Below, one piece after another: positions 1 through 10,600 of a stretch of 64,000 nt of DNA. The DNA is from AWTP1-13 sp033764875 (GTDB taxonomy: Bacteria; Pseudomonadota; Alphaproteobacteria; Rhizobiales; Hyphomicrobiaceae): assembly GCA_033764875.1 (NCBI GenBank), contig JANRIO010000092.1:1-64000 (forward strand), written 5' to 3'. Positions within the stretch are counted from its first letter, which is position 1. Every line of letters starts with the position of its first letter. The notes beneath the pieces are model-generated. The model was not told the origin of the DNA. It saw only the letters and a list, made by a program, of their open reading frames with translations, and made no database searches. The translations under genes and the position numbers were made by a program.

Positions 1-165
1 CCCGGGCAGGCGGTGGGCGATCAGCCGCCACGGCGAGAAGGGCCCTCCGTCCGACGTCCCGCCGCCCGTCCAATCGAAATGCCTCGCGAGAGCACTCCCT
101 CGTGGGCGGCGATGGGGCATTGTCTCACCGTCCGCAGGAGCGGGGACAGATGCGACGCGCCGTTT

Positions 166-563
166 CTCCCTCTCCCCGCAAGCGGGGAGAGGGCCGGGGT
201 GAGGGGCAGCAGCCCGCGCGACGCGAGGACGAGGACGATGCCGAATTCATACTCCGGTTTCGGAGCAAGCTCCTGCCCCTCACCCTAACCCTCTCCCCGT
301 AAGCACGGGGAGAGGGGATTCGGGCGCATGCGCCTCGGGCCCTTTCCAGCCATTGCCGGCGCTCGCCCGCAGACTGCACCGCCTCTTCTCCCTCTCCCCG
401 CTTGCGGGGAGAGGGACGGGGTGAGGGGCCGCGGCAGGCGCGACGCGAGGACGATAGCAATAGCGAATTCATATTCCGGCTTCGGAGCAAGCTTCCGCCC
501 CTCACCCCCGGATCAAGCCCGGGGCAAGCTCTAACCCTCCCCCCGCAAGCACGGGGAGAGGGG
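166..563. repeat. Composite palindromic repeat, two tandem units
   Basis: Two similar units of about 150-180 bp lie at 166-318 and 386-563. Each begins with a CTCTCCCCGC / GCGGGGAGAG hairpin followed by GGGGTGAGGGG. Each then has a spacer with CGCGACGCGAGGACGA, then GAATTCATA-CTCCGG-TTCGGAGCAAGCT, and ends in an inverted copy of the first hairpin (CCCCTCACC...CTCTCCCCG...GGGGAGAGGGG). A partial third unit lies at 771-857. This organisation resembles REP/BIME-type intergenic elements. Mobility of the element is not shown. Confidence 0.8.
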
Positions 564-648
564 ATCGGGGCAGGCGCCTCGGGCCATGTCCCGGCCGTCG
601 CCGTTGCGCGCTAGCGGAAAGGCAATCGCGCCGCTGCGGATGCAGTCC

Positions 649-734
649 CGTAGGTCGGGTAGAGCGCAGCGAAACCCGACATCGCAGGGCGCACGTCCGC
701 GTCGGGTTTCGCCTTCGGCTCTACCCGACCTACG
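649..734. repeat. Long imperfect hairpin repeat
   Basis: A 17-nt arm at 649-665 (CGTAGGTCGGGTAGAGC) is the exact reverse complement of 718-734. A second nested pair, GCGAAACCCGAC at 669-680 and its complement at 701-712, extends the stem. The loop is about 20 nt. Dispersed repeats with this look are common in intergenic DNA of high-GC bacteria. No gene overlaps it. Confidence 0.75.
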
Positions 735-770
735 GCACGCTACGGCTCGCAGCGCGAGGGTGACGCCGGA

Positions 771-857
771 GGGATACTCCGGTTTCGGAGCAAGCTTCCG
801 CCCCTCACCCCCGGATCAAGCTCTAACCCACTCCCCGTAAGGACGGAGAGAGGGGAC
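771..857. repeat. Partial third copy of the composite repeat
   Basis: This copy carries ACTCCGGTTTCGGAGCAAGC, then CCCCTCACCCCCGGATCAAG and an imperfect CTCCCCG...GGAGAGAGGGG hairpin. It matches the right half of the units at 166-563 and lacks the left half. Confidence 0.7.
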
Positions 858-970
858 CGGGCGCATGCGTTACGCACGCGCGCCAGTCCCGCCATCGCCG
901 CTGCATGCCAGCCGAATGCGCCGCCTCCCTCGCCCTGCGCGGTGGCGAGGAGTGCTGGCGTGATGCGGCC

Positions 971-1606
971 TCAGGCGATGAACGGGTTCGACTCGCGCTC
1001 GTCGCCGATGGTGCTCATGGGGCCGTGGCCGCAGATGAAGACGTAGTCGTCGCCGAGCGGCAGGAGCTTGGTCTTGATCGCGTTGATGAGCGCGTCGTGG
1101 TCGCCGTAGGGGAAATCCGTGCGGCCGATGGAGCCGCGGAACAGCACATCGCCCATCAGCATGAAGCGCTGCGCCTCGTTGACGAGCACCACCGAGCCCG
1201 GCGAGTGGCCCGGGCAATGCAGGATCTTGAACGAGGCGCCCGCCGCCTCGACGGTGTCGCCCTCCTCCAGCCAGCGGTCGGGGGCCACGTTCCGCGCCCC
1301 CAACATGCCGAAGGCGAGGGCCTGCTGGGCGAGATTGTCGAGCAGCGGCTTGTCGCCCCTGTGCGGGCCCTCGATGGGCACGCCGAGCTTCTGCTTCAGC
1401 TCGGCGGCGCCACCGGCGTGATCCATGTGGCCATGGGTGAGCAAGATCTTCTCGACCTTGAGACCGAGCTTGCCGATCGCCTCCTCGATCCGCTCGAGGT
1501 CGCCGCCAGGGTCCACCACCGCGCCCACTTTCGTGTCGTCGTCCCAGAGCAGCGTGCAGTTCTGCTGGAAGGCGGTCACGGGCACGATGGCGGCCTTGAG
1601 TGGCAT
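971..1606 (-). CDS. MBL-fold metallo-hydrolase (glyoxalase II-like)
   Basis: The protein is 211 residues and belongs to the short metallo-beta-lactamase-fold hydrolases often annotated as hydroxyacylglutathione-hydrolase-like. The metal-binding signature HGHMDHAGG lies near residue 60. Later ligands are visible in HCPGHSPGS (~residue 131), MGDVLF (~150) and CGHGPMS near the C-terminus. The ATG at 1606 is preferred over an in-frame GTG at 1609 because GGAG sits 5 nt upstream of the ATG. The exact substrate cannot be read from sequence. It lacks the C-terminal domain of true glyoxalase II, so persulfide or generic thioester hydrolysis is equally possible. It stands alone between repeat-rich gaps. 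Confidence 0.9.
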   Translation of the reverse strand: MPLKAAIVPVTAFQQNCTLLWDDDTKVGAVVDPGGDLERIEEAIGKLGLKVEKILLTHGHMDHAGGAAELKQKLGVPIEGPHRGDKPLLDNLAQQALAFGMLGARNVAPDRWLEEGDTVEAAGASFKILHCPGHSPGSVVLVNEAQRFMLMGDVLFRGSIGRTDFPYGDHDALINAIKTKLLPLGDDYVFICGHGPMSTIGDERESNPFIA

Positions 1607-1686
1607 CACGTCTCCTGCGTCAGCTCGCGGGCCGGGCTTCGAACGCCCTCACCCGTCGCGTGTCTCTGTCAGCCCCCGAGCCTGTC

Positions 1687-1709
1687 ATGGTCGGGCGTGT
1701 CCCGACCAT
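1687..1709. repeat. Short perfect hairpin
   Basis: ATGGTCGGG at 1687-1695 pairs with CCCGACCAT at 1701-1709 across a 5-nt loop. There is no T-tract on either side, so a terminator role is not supported. It looks like a dispersed palindromic repeat. Confidence 0.65.
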
Positions 1710-1817
1710 CCATTCATCCGCTGGCGGCAGCGCTCGGGGAGAGTTGGATCCTCGGGACAGGCCCACGGCTGTCCGGTTTAGCTTTTCCAACCCGTCGCGA
1801 TCAAGGGCAAGCGTGTC

Positions 1818-1905
1818 TGGATGCCCGCCTCCGCGGGCATGACGGACGAGATGGGGCGTTCGCTTGCCAATTCCCCAACGTCATGCCCGCGGAGGCGGGC
1901 ATCCA
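1818..1905. repeat. Perfect 26-bp inverted repeat pair
   Basis: Positions 1818-1843 are exactly complementary to 1880-1905, with a 36-nt spacer. Each arm itself contains the palindrome GCCCGC-CTCC-GCGGGC. The layout is that of a paired palindromic element. Confidence 0.85.
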
Positions 1906-2067
1906 CGTCACGTCGCGATCGAGCTGCACCAACTCGGTTCGCTCCGACCTGAATTCACGCCTCCATCAGGGCCATGACTTGGGTTGACTTACGGCCGGCA
2001 AATTCCAAGCCGGACAGCCGTGGGACAAGCCCGAGGACGACGGTGGGGCTTGGCCTTGCGCGTGTGC

Positions 2068-4254
2068 TCAGGCCGCCTTGCTGCCGCCCGAACGGTAGAA
2101 CGTTTCACCGGCCTGCGCCATCTTGCGCAAGAGCGCGTTGGGGGCAAAGCGCGGGCCGTAGGCCTGCGCCAGGCGATCGCACGCGCGCACGAACTCGGCC
2201 GCGCCCACGGTGTCGATGAGGGAGAGCGGGCCGCCCGTCCAGGGCGCGAAGCCCCAGCCGAGAATGGCCGCGACGTCGCCGTCCTCGGGCGCCGTGATGA
2301 CGTTCTCCTCCAGGCAGCGCGCGGTCTCGACGGCCTGGATGTAGAGGAAGCGCGTCTTGAGCTCGTCCACCGTGGGCTGCTCCTTGGCGCGGGGCGCCAG
2401 CTCGGCGAGGCCCGGCCAGAGATGCTTGCGGCCGTCGGCCGGGTACTCATAGAAGCCCTTGCCGTTCTTCTTGCCGAGACGGCCCAGGTCCTTGACCATC
2501 CTCTCGATCAGGCCGTCGACGGGCGTGCGCTGGTAGGAGGCGCCGACGTCCTTCGCGGTCTGCGCGGCGATCTTGTAGATGAGGTCGAGGGCCACCTCGT
2601 CGGACAGCGCCAGCGGCGGCATCGGCATGCCGGTCTGCTTGCCCGCGTTCTCGATCAGCGCCGGGTTGATGCCCTCGGCCAGCATGCGCATGCCCTCGCC
2701 GGTGTAGGTGGCGAACACGCGGCTGGCGTAGAAGCCGCGGCCGTCGTTGACCACGACCGGTGTCTTCCTGATGCGCTTGACGTAGTCCATGGCGACCGCG
2801 AGCGTCGCCTCGTTGGTCTTCTTGCCACGGATGATCTCGACCAGCTGCATCTTGTCGACGGGCGAGAAGAAGTGCACGCCGACGAACGTCGCCGGGTCGC
2901 GCCAGGCCTCAGCCAGGCCCGTGATCGGCAGCGTCGACGTGTTGGAGGCGAAGACGGCGTGGGCGGGAAGGACCTCCGCGCAGCGCTTGGTCACCTCGGC
3001 TTTGATACCGCGGTCCTCGAACACGGCCTCGATGACGAGATCGGCCGTCTTCAGCTCGTTGTAGTCCGTGGTGGTCGTGATGCGGGCGAGGATGGCCTCG
3101 GCCGCCTCGGGCTTCAGGCGCTTCCTCTCAACCTGCTTGGCGAGCAGGCCTTTCGAGTAGCCCTTGCCCTTCTCCGCCTCCTCGAGCGAGCGGTCGATGA
3201 GCACGACGTCGAGGCCCGCCTGCGCCGTCACGTAGGCGATGCCGGCGCCCATCATGCCCGCCCCCAGGATGCCGATGCGGCCGAGCTTGGCAGGCGGCAC
3301 GTCCTTGGGCCGGCGCTCGAGCTTGTTCGCCTTCTGCATGTTGATGAACAGGGAGCGGATCATGTTGCGCGACGCGGGGTGCATCATGACCTGCGTCATG
3401 TAGCGCGCCTCGATCCTCAGGCCTGCGTCGATGGGCACGAGCAGGCCCTCGTAGACGGCGCTCATGATGGCCTTGGGGGCGGGATAGTTGCCCATGGTCT
3501 TGGCGTGCAGCATGGCGGTGCCCATCACGAACACCGGGTTGCCGGCGGGCGTGAAGGGATCTCCGCCCGGCACCCGCCAGCCCTTCTCGTCCCAAGGCTG
3601 CACGGCCTTCGCCTGCCCTGACTTGATCAGCGCCTTGGCCTCGGCCATCAGGTCGGACGCCGGCACCACCTTGTTGACGAGCCCGCCCTTCAAGGCCGCG
3701 GCCGGATCCAGCGTGCGGCCTTCGAGCATCAGCGGCAGGGCGCCGGCCGCGCCCATCAGGCGCGCCATGCGCTGCGTGCCGCCGGCGCCCGGCATCAGGC
3801 CGACCTTGGCCTCGACCAGGCCGAGCTGGATCTTGGGGTCGTCGGCGACGATGCGCGTATGGCAGGCGAGCGCCACCTCGAGGCCGCCGCCGAGCGCGAG
3901 GCCGTTGACCGCCGCGACGAAGGGCTTGCCGCCCTTCTCGATCTTGCGCAGGGCGAGGTTGAACTGCATCAGGTTGTCGTAGACGGCCTTGGCGCGCTCG
4001 ACCTCGGGAACGCCGGCGGCCGAGGCCGCGCCCGTCTGCTTCTCGAGCATGGCGAGGTCGGCCCCAGCGATGAAGGCCGGCTTGGCCGAGGTGACGACGA
4101 CACCCTTGACGGACGCATCGGCGATGGCCTCGAGCGCCGCCTTGGAGTACTCGGCAATGGAGTCCTCGGAGAGGACGTTCATGGAGCGGCCGGGCATGTC
4201 CCAGGTGAGCGTGACGATGCCGTCGGCGTCCTTCTCGACGCGGATATTGGTCAT
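2068..4254 (-). CDS. fadJ: Enoyl-CoA hydratase / 3-hydroxyacyl-CoA dehydrogenase
   Basis: A 728-residue bifunctional beta-oxidation protein. The N-terminal crotonase domain (about residues 1-190) has the oxyanion region around NGLALGGGLEVALACH and GLMPGAGGTQR. A Rossmann NAD-binding domain starts near residue 310 with GILGAGMMGAGIAY. The dehydrogenase catalytic region VHFFSPVDKM follows, then the C-terminal 3HCDH domains. The length is normal for FadJ/FadB alpha subunits. The start is the ATG at 4254, with GGAG upstream; a longer frame to 4284 lacks support. The thiolase at 4855-6063 lies upstream on the same strand, so the two likely supply successive steps of fatty acyl-CoA degradation. A small unknown gene separates them. 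Confidence 0.95.
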   Translation of the reverse strand: MTNIRVEKDADGIVTLTWDMPGRSMNVLSEDSIAEYSKAALEAIADASVKGVVVTSAKPAFIAGADLAMLEKQTGAASAAGVPEVERAKAVYDNLMQFNLALRKIEKGGKPFVAAVNGLALGGGLEVALACHTRIVADDPKIQLGLVEAKVGLMPGAGGTQRMARLMGAAGALPLMLEGRTLDPAAALKGGLVNKVVPASDLMAEAKALIKSGQAKAVQPWDEKGWRVPGGDPFTPAGNPVFVMGTAMLHAKTMGNYPAPKAIMSAVYEGLLVPIDAGLRIEARYMTQVMMHPASRNMIRSLFINMQKANKLERRPKDVPPAKLGRIGILGAGMMGAGIAYVTAQAGLDVVLIDRSLEEAEKGKGYSKGLLAKQVERKRLKPEAAEAILARITTTTDYNELKTADLVIEAVFEDRGIKAEVTKRCAEVLPAHAVFASNTSTLPITGLAEAWRDPATFVGVHFFSPVDKMQLVEIIRGKKTNEATLAVAMDYVKRIRKTPVVVNDGRGFYASRVFATYTGEGMRMLAEGINPALIENAGKQTGMPMPPLALSDEVALDLIYKIAAQTAKDVGASYQRTPVDGLIERMVKDLGRLGKKNGKGFYEYPADGRKHLWPGLAELAPRAKEQPTVDELKTRFLYIQAVETARCLEENVITAPEDGDVAAILGWGFAPWTGGPLSLIDTVGAAEFVRACDRLAQAYGPRFAPNALLRKMAQAGETFYRSGGSKAA

Positions 4255-4372
4255 GACTTGTTGGCTCCGCAGATCTGATTGCAACTAGGATCTGTAAGGT
4301 ATCGATCGCGCGCACGCGCCGATGCGTACGGGGGCCCGTCACATCGAGCGACGTTGCGTGCGAGGTCCGGCG

Positions 4373-4816
4373 TCATCGATACTGCTCTGGATCGTGACGA
4401 TAGGGGATCAGCGTGGGATTCAACCGGCAGAATCGCACGACACTCGAAGTCAGCCGGTCGTAGAGATCGTCCCGGACGTAGGGCAGGCTCCCAGCGTCGG
4501 CGTCATCCTTGAGCTCGCGAACCGGAAGAAAGGTTCTGAGGCGCTTCAGATCGTCTTCGATCGCAACCCTCTCGCTGCGCGAGAACCTCGCCTCGCCGAG
4601 CAGGTGCTGCGACAGAAGATCGATCAGCATCTCGAAGCCATCATCCCAGTTGATGTTGCCGTTTTCCTGGGCCTCCCAACGCAACTTCTCGACCGCACGA
4701 AGCAGCTCAGCCTGCAGGAATTGCGCCTGACCTGCTTCCGGCACCAGATTGCGCCAGATCCACCGCGCGATCTGATGGTCGGTTCCTGCGAGATCTACGG
4801 CCTCGAATGCAGCCAT
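4373..4816 (-). CDS. Hypothetical protein between beta-oxidation genes
   Basis: A 147-residue soluble, acidic, Trp- and Leu-rich protein that I do not recognise. It starts at the ATG at 4816 with GAGG 7 nt upstream. It has no signal peptide or membrane segment. The predicted content is mostly helical, with conserved-looking stretches around ARWIWRNLVPEAGQ and EAQENGNINWDDGFE. It is co-directional with the thiolase (38 nt downstream of it) and with the bifunctional enzyme (118 nt further on). It could be part of the same transcript, but nothing shows a role in lipid metabolism. Confidence 0.7.
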   Translation of the reverse strand: MAAFEAVDLAGTDHQIARWIWRNLVPEAGQAQFLQAELLRAVEKLRWEAQENGNINWDDGFEMLIDLLSQHLLGEARFSRSERVAIEDDLKRLRTFLPVRELKDDADAGSLPYVRDDLYDRLTSSVVRFCRLNPTLIPYRHDPEQYR

Positions 4817-4854
4817 GCCGATGCCTCGACGGTCGAACGGTCAGCGCCGCGGCA

Positions 4855-6063
<1,209 letters not shown>

Positions 6064-6141
6064 TTCCTCTCTCCGTCGGTTGGCCGCGGCGAGACGCGGC
6101 GGCGGTTTCTGATCGGGCGTGTCCGTTCGAATGACGATGGC

Positions 6142-6801
6142 TCAAGTGCCGCGCTCGACCTCGTCGGCAAAGGCCCCCGCAATCGGCGTCTTGCGCATTC
6201 CGGGGTAGAAGCTTTCGAAATCGGCCCGGATGGTGGCGAACGGCACGTCGGCGAAGGTGCCGCGGTCGCGCAGGTACTGCATGTGGCGGCGGCCGTCGGC
6301 CGAATAGGGCTGGAACAGGGAATCCTGGCGCCCGTCGAAAGCGAGCGGCGCGACGCCGGCCTTCTCGCAGACGCGCCGGTCGAAGGCCGGCGTGGCCTTC
6401 ACCCAACGGCCCTCGATGCACAGGTCGGCATATGAGTGCCAGATGAAGACGTCGGTCTGCAGATGCTCGTAGAGCCGCCTCGACGTCATGTGGTTCTTGA
6501 CGTCGGCGTAGCCGACCCGGGCGGGGATGCCGCTGGCGCGGGCGCAGGCCGCCAGCACCGCCGCCTTGCCGACGCAGAAGCCCTTTCCGGCGGCCAGGAC
6601 GGAGCTCGCCCTGAAGGTCTCGGGATCGGTGAAGTCGAGATAGGCCTCGTAGGCGACGCCGTCCCGCACCGCAGCGTAGAGGGCCAGCGCGCGCGCCAAG
6701 TCCCCCTCGGCGCCGGCGGTCGCCTCACCGGCAAAAGCAACGACGCGGGGGTGATCGGCGTCGAGAAAGCTGGCGGGCTTGAGAAAAAGGCTTTCGGGCA
6801 T
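6142..6801 (-). CDS. Transglutaminase-like domain protein
   Basis: A 219-residue protein with a transglutaminase-like cysteine-protease fold. The catalytic Cys is in GKGFCVGKA, followed by an ACARASGIPARVG helix/strand typical of the family. The catalytic His is in IWHSYADL and the Asp in TPAFDRR. The start is placed at the ATG at 6801; the frame remains open to 6915 and that longer form is less likely. No secretion signal is seen. It lies 78 nt upstream of the thiolase gene on the same strand. Many bacterial members are peptidases or amide hydrolases; the substrate here is unknown. Confidence 0.85.
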   Translation of the reverse strand: MPESLFLKPASFLDADHPRVVAFAGEATAGAEGDLARALALYAAVRDGVAYEAYLDFTDPETFRASSVLAAGKGFCVGKAAVLAACARASGIPARVGYADVKNHMTSRRLYEHLQTDVFIWHSYADLCIEGRWVKATPAFDRRVCEKAGVAPLAFDGRQDSLFQPYSADGRRHMQYLRDRGTFADVPFATIRADFESFYPGMRKTPIAGAFADEVERGT

Positions 6802-7015
6802 GACCTCGCTATGCGCTGTTTCAATGGTCTTTGTCCAGTGCCCCACAGGAAAAACGGCCCGGTTCGAGCTCAGCAATTCCCGCCCCCGAAAGTCGAATGT
6901 ACACTGCATGGGCACAACGTTGAATCGCGCCGGTGTGCCGTAGGGGACTGCCCGCTCCTTAACAAGCCATTAGGTTGCCGGGCGTATTCCTGGATCAGAG
7001 GCGAACGGAGGCACC

Positions 7016-7504
7016 ATGGATCAGCTCCCCCTTGGACTGAGCGCCGGGCTCGAAGCCTGGATGGACGCGGTCCGGGACATGGCGCAGGCCCCTGATTTCT
7101 ACTGCGTATTGCCGGCGGCTGACCCCGACAGGGGGTTCGACATCGGCATCGAGCGCGCGGGCGGCCGGGTGACCGCAACCTTCGGCGGGCTGATTCACGA
7201 CTGCGAGGCCGGGGTCGACGAGGCCCTGACCTGGGTGCAGCGGGCCTACACCCCGGGCTGGCGCCTGCGGGTGGATAGCGTGGGCGGGCGCCCCGTGACC
7301 TTCACCTTGGAGAACCCGGCGGAGCCGGCCGCCGGCTGCATCAGCTCGGCCTACGTCACCCTCTTCGCCGGCTGGCGGCAGCGCAGCACAGCAACCTACG
7401 TCAACGCCCCCGCCAGCGCGCAGGAGCTGGCGCGCGCACTCTCCGACCGGCAACCCGGCGGCGGCGGGCAATCGACAGCGCCGAAGGCGGCCGCCGGGGG
7501 CTAA
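7016..7504 (+). CDS. Hypothetical protein
   Basis: A 162-residue protein that I do not recognise. It has a good ribosome-binding site (GGAGG, 4 nt before the ATG). The first ~130 residues look like one compact alpha/beta domain with Trp-rich strands. The last 30 residues are Gly/Pro/Ala-rich and probably disordered. No signal peptide or membrane segment. It is followed after about 100 nt by the large cyclase/ATPase gene on the same strand. Confidence 0.7.
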   Translation: MDQLPLGLSAGLEAWMDAVRDMAQAPDFYCVLPAADPDRGFDIGIERAGGRVTATFGGLIHDCEAGVDEALTWVQRAYTPGWRLRVDSVGGRPVTFTLENPAEPAAGCISSAYVTLFAGWRQRSTATYVNAPASAQELARALSDRQPGGGGQSTAPKAAAGG

Positions 7505-7608
7505 CGACAACCGCAATCCCCGGTTGGGACCCGGCGCCAAGGGCGCTATAGTTGCGCCTTAGCCTGTTTCCCTTTCGCATCCAAATTGTTGGCGGCGTTG
7601 AACTGCGC

Positions 7609-10600
7609 ATGAGATGTGCGACGTGCGGTAGCGTTGGCGTGTCGGTCGAGGGATGCAGCACCTGCGGTGCCGTCCCTGATGGGGGACGCTGCGTGAAGTG
7701 CGACGCGCCGCTGCTGGCGGGCAGCCGCTACTGCGCCCAGTGCGGCACGGCGGTGGCGGAGGAGCCCCCCACGGGCGGGCTCTCGATCCTGCGCTCGCCG
7801 GTGCCGCCGCATATGGCGGAGCTGATCCGGCGGCAGGGCAACCGCATGATCGGCGACCGCCGGCGCGTGACGGTGCTGTTTGCAGACATCAAGGGCTCCA
7901 CGGAGCGCATCAGCACGCTCGACCCGGAAGAGGCGATGGCGGCCATCGCGCCGGTGATCAAGATCCTCATGGACGCGGTGCACGCCCACAACGGGCTCGT
8001 CAACCGGGCGCGCGGCGACGGCATCATGGCCCTGTTCGGCGTGCCGCTCGTCAACGAGGGGCATGCGCTCGACGCCTGCACGGCGGCGCTGGCGATGCGC
8101 GATGCGGTGGCGGCCGCGGAAGGATCCCCCGGCACGGCCCTGCGCATCGGCCTGAACTCTGGCGAGGTGGTCATCCAGTCCATCGGCTCGGACCTGACGA
8201 TGAACTACGACGCCTCGGGTCTGACCGCCAACATCGCCGCCCGCCTCGAGCACGTGGCGGAGCCCGGCACCATCCTGATCTCCGAGACGACGCGGGCGCT
8301 GGTGAAAGGCCAGATGCAGACGGAGGCGAAGGGGCCGCTGGCGCTGAGGGGCGTCGCCCTGCCGGTGCCCGCCTACGAGCTCGTCGCCGCCGCGCCCGTC
8401 AGCCGCTGGCAGGCGCGCAAGTCGCTCGGGCTCAGCGCCTTCACGGGGCGTAGCAAGCACCTTGCGACGCTGGACGCCAGCCTGCCGGCGGTCGAGCGCG
8501 GCATCGGGCGCATCGTCACGGTCACGGCCTTGCCGGGGCTCGGCAAGTCGCGACTGGTGCACGAGCTGCTGGTCGGCCTGCCGGCGGGATGGCTGGTGAT
8601 GCAGGCAGCCTGCTCGCCGCACCGCACGACGTCGAGCTACCATCCGATCGCGCAGCTGATGCGCGACCTCATCGGGCTCGCCCCAGGGGACGGCGACGAG
8701 ACGATCGAGACGCGGGCGCGCAGCTACATCCGGCAGCACGATGCGGGGCTGGAGCCGCTGATCCCCGCCTACCTGTCCCTGCTCGACGTGCGCACGGCCG
8801 ACAAGGCGTGGGCCCGGCTCGACCCGGTCGAGCGGCGCCTGAAGGTGATGGAGGCGGTGCTGGCGGCGCTGGCCTCCCACGCGGTCACCCGGCCGCTGCT
8901 GCTGGTGATCGAGGACGTGCACTGGTGCGATCCGGAGACGCGCTTCATCATCGAGGCGCTGGCGCCGCGCGTCGCCGGCATGCGCATGCTGCTGCTGGTG
9001 ACGCAGCGGCCGGAGGCGGCGCTGCGGCTGGCGGAGACGCCGGGCACCATCCATATCGGCCTGGAGCCCTTGGAGACGGAGGCGGCCGAGGCGCTGGCAC
9101 GGTCACTGCTCGGCGACGACATCAGCCTGGTGCCGCTGAAGCAGCGCATCCTGCAGCTCGCCGACGGCAATCCGCTGTTCATCGAGGAGCTGGTGCAGGA
9201 CCTCAAGGATCGCGGGCACCTTGCGGGCAGCTCCGGTGACTACCGGCTCGCCGGCAAGGTCGACACGCAGAGACTGCCCGACAGCATCCAGGCCGTGATC
9301 GCGGCCCGCATCGACCAGCTCGACGGACTGCGCAAATCGGTGCTGCTGACGGCGGCGGTGATCGGGCGCGACGTGCCGGTCCCGCTCCTGGCGCACATGC
9401 TCGGAAAGGAGGCCCACGGCCTCGCCCCGACACTGGCGCAGCTGCAGGCGGCCGACCTGCTGAGGCCCGAGGCCGACGGACAGAGCTACGTGTTCAAGCA
9501 CGAGCTGATCCGGGAGGTGGCCTACCGCTCGCTCCTGGTCGAGACGCGGCGGGTGATGCACGCCAAGGCCGTGGAGTTCATCGAGACGCGGTACGCGGAG
9601 CGCCTCGAGGAGCACATCGACCGGCTCGCCGACCACGCCTTCGAGGCGCAGCTGTGGGCGAAGGCGGTGCCCTATCAGATGCGCAGCGCGCGACGTGCGC
9701 TCCGGCGCGGCGCCAACCACGAGGCCATCGCCATCTGCGAGCGGGCGCAGGCGGCACTCGAGCGGGTGCCGGAGAGCGCCGACCGCACCAAGGCGGAGAT
9801 CGACTTCACGCTCGCCGGCATCATCGCGCTCGAGCCCGTGGGCCGGCATCAGCGTATCGCAAACCTGTTGACGCAGGCCCGCGACAAGGCCAAGGCGCTG
9901 GGCGATCCCTGGCGCGTGGCGGCCGTCAACTGCCAGCTCGTGGTGGCGCTGTGGCGGGTCGGACAGCACAAGGCGGCCATGGCCGCCGCCGCGTCGGCGG
10001 AGGAGGTGGCGCGAAAGCTCGGCGACGCGAGCCTGATCTTCGCCGCCCGCCACAACACGGGCATCGTCCACCACGAGCTCGGCAACTTCGCCGCGGCGAT
10101 CGCGGCCTTCCGCGGGTGCCTTGCGCTCGAGACGCCGGAGATCGACGCCAAACGCGTCGGCTGGGCGGCGCTGCCGAGCGTGGTGCTGCGCACGTTCCTC
10201 GCCGATTCCCTGTTCGAGGCGGGCGAGCTCGACGATGCGGCGCGCGTCGGCGAGGAAGGGATCGCGCGGGCCGAGCTTGCCGGACACGCCTACTCGCGCG
10301 TGCAGATCAACCAGGTCCGCTCGCGCATCATGCTGGCGCAAGGGCAGACGGCAGAGGCGCTGGAGATGCTCGCCGCCGACTGGCGCACCAGCGTCGAGCT
10401 CGACATGGTCCAGATGCATCCGATCATCGCGACCCGGCTCGGCGAGGCACACCTGGCAGCCGGCGACGTCGCGGCGGCGCTCGAGGTGCTGGCACAGCCC
10501 GAGCGACTCGACGTGCCGCTGACGGAGAACGCGTTCGGCTGGCGCTACCTGTTCCTGGCCCGCGGGCACGCCTACTTGAGCGGCGGCCGCAGCGAGGACG

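Larger units (their letters stand above)
1..970. other. Gene-free repeat region at left edge
   Basis: I find no convincing gene here. Reading frames are short, overlap on both strands and run through palindromic repeats. The stretch is packed with hairpin-forming elements described in the separate repeat entries. The first 160 bases are unique-looking and could be the end or flank of a gene lying outside the window. Confidence 0.7.
1607..2067. other. Intergenic gap with inverted repeats
   Basis: No supported gene. The gap holds a short hairpin at 1687-1709 and a perfect 26-nt inverted-repeat pair at 1818-1843 and 1880-1905. The rest looks like ordinary spacer between the MBL hydrolase gene start and the 3' end of the beta-oxidation gene. 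Confidence 0.7.

Noticed and set aside
166..563. CRISPR array
   Set aside because: The repeated units are palindromic, unequal in length and number only two to three. Spacers are not unique, regularly sized inserts.
1984..3621. Long plus-strand open frame opposite fadJ
   Set aside because: It is the antisense shadow of the FadJ coding sequence: high-GC codon bias keeps the opposite frame open, and the product is Arg/Gly/His/Leu-rich with no family features.
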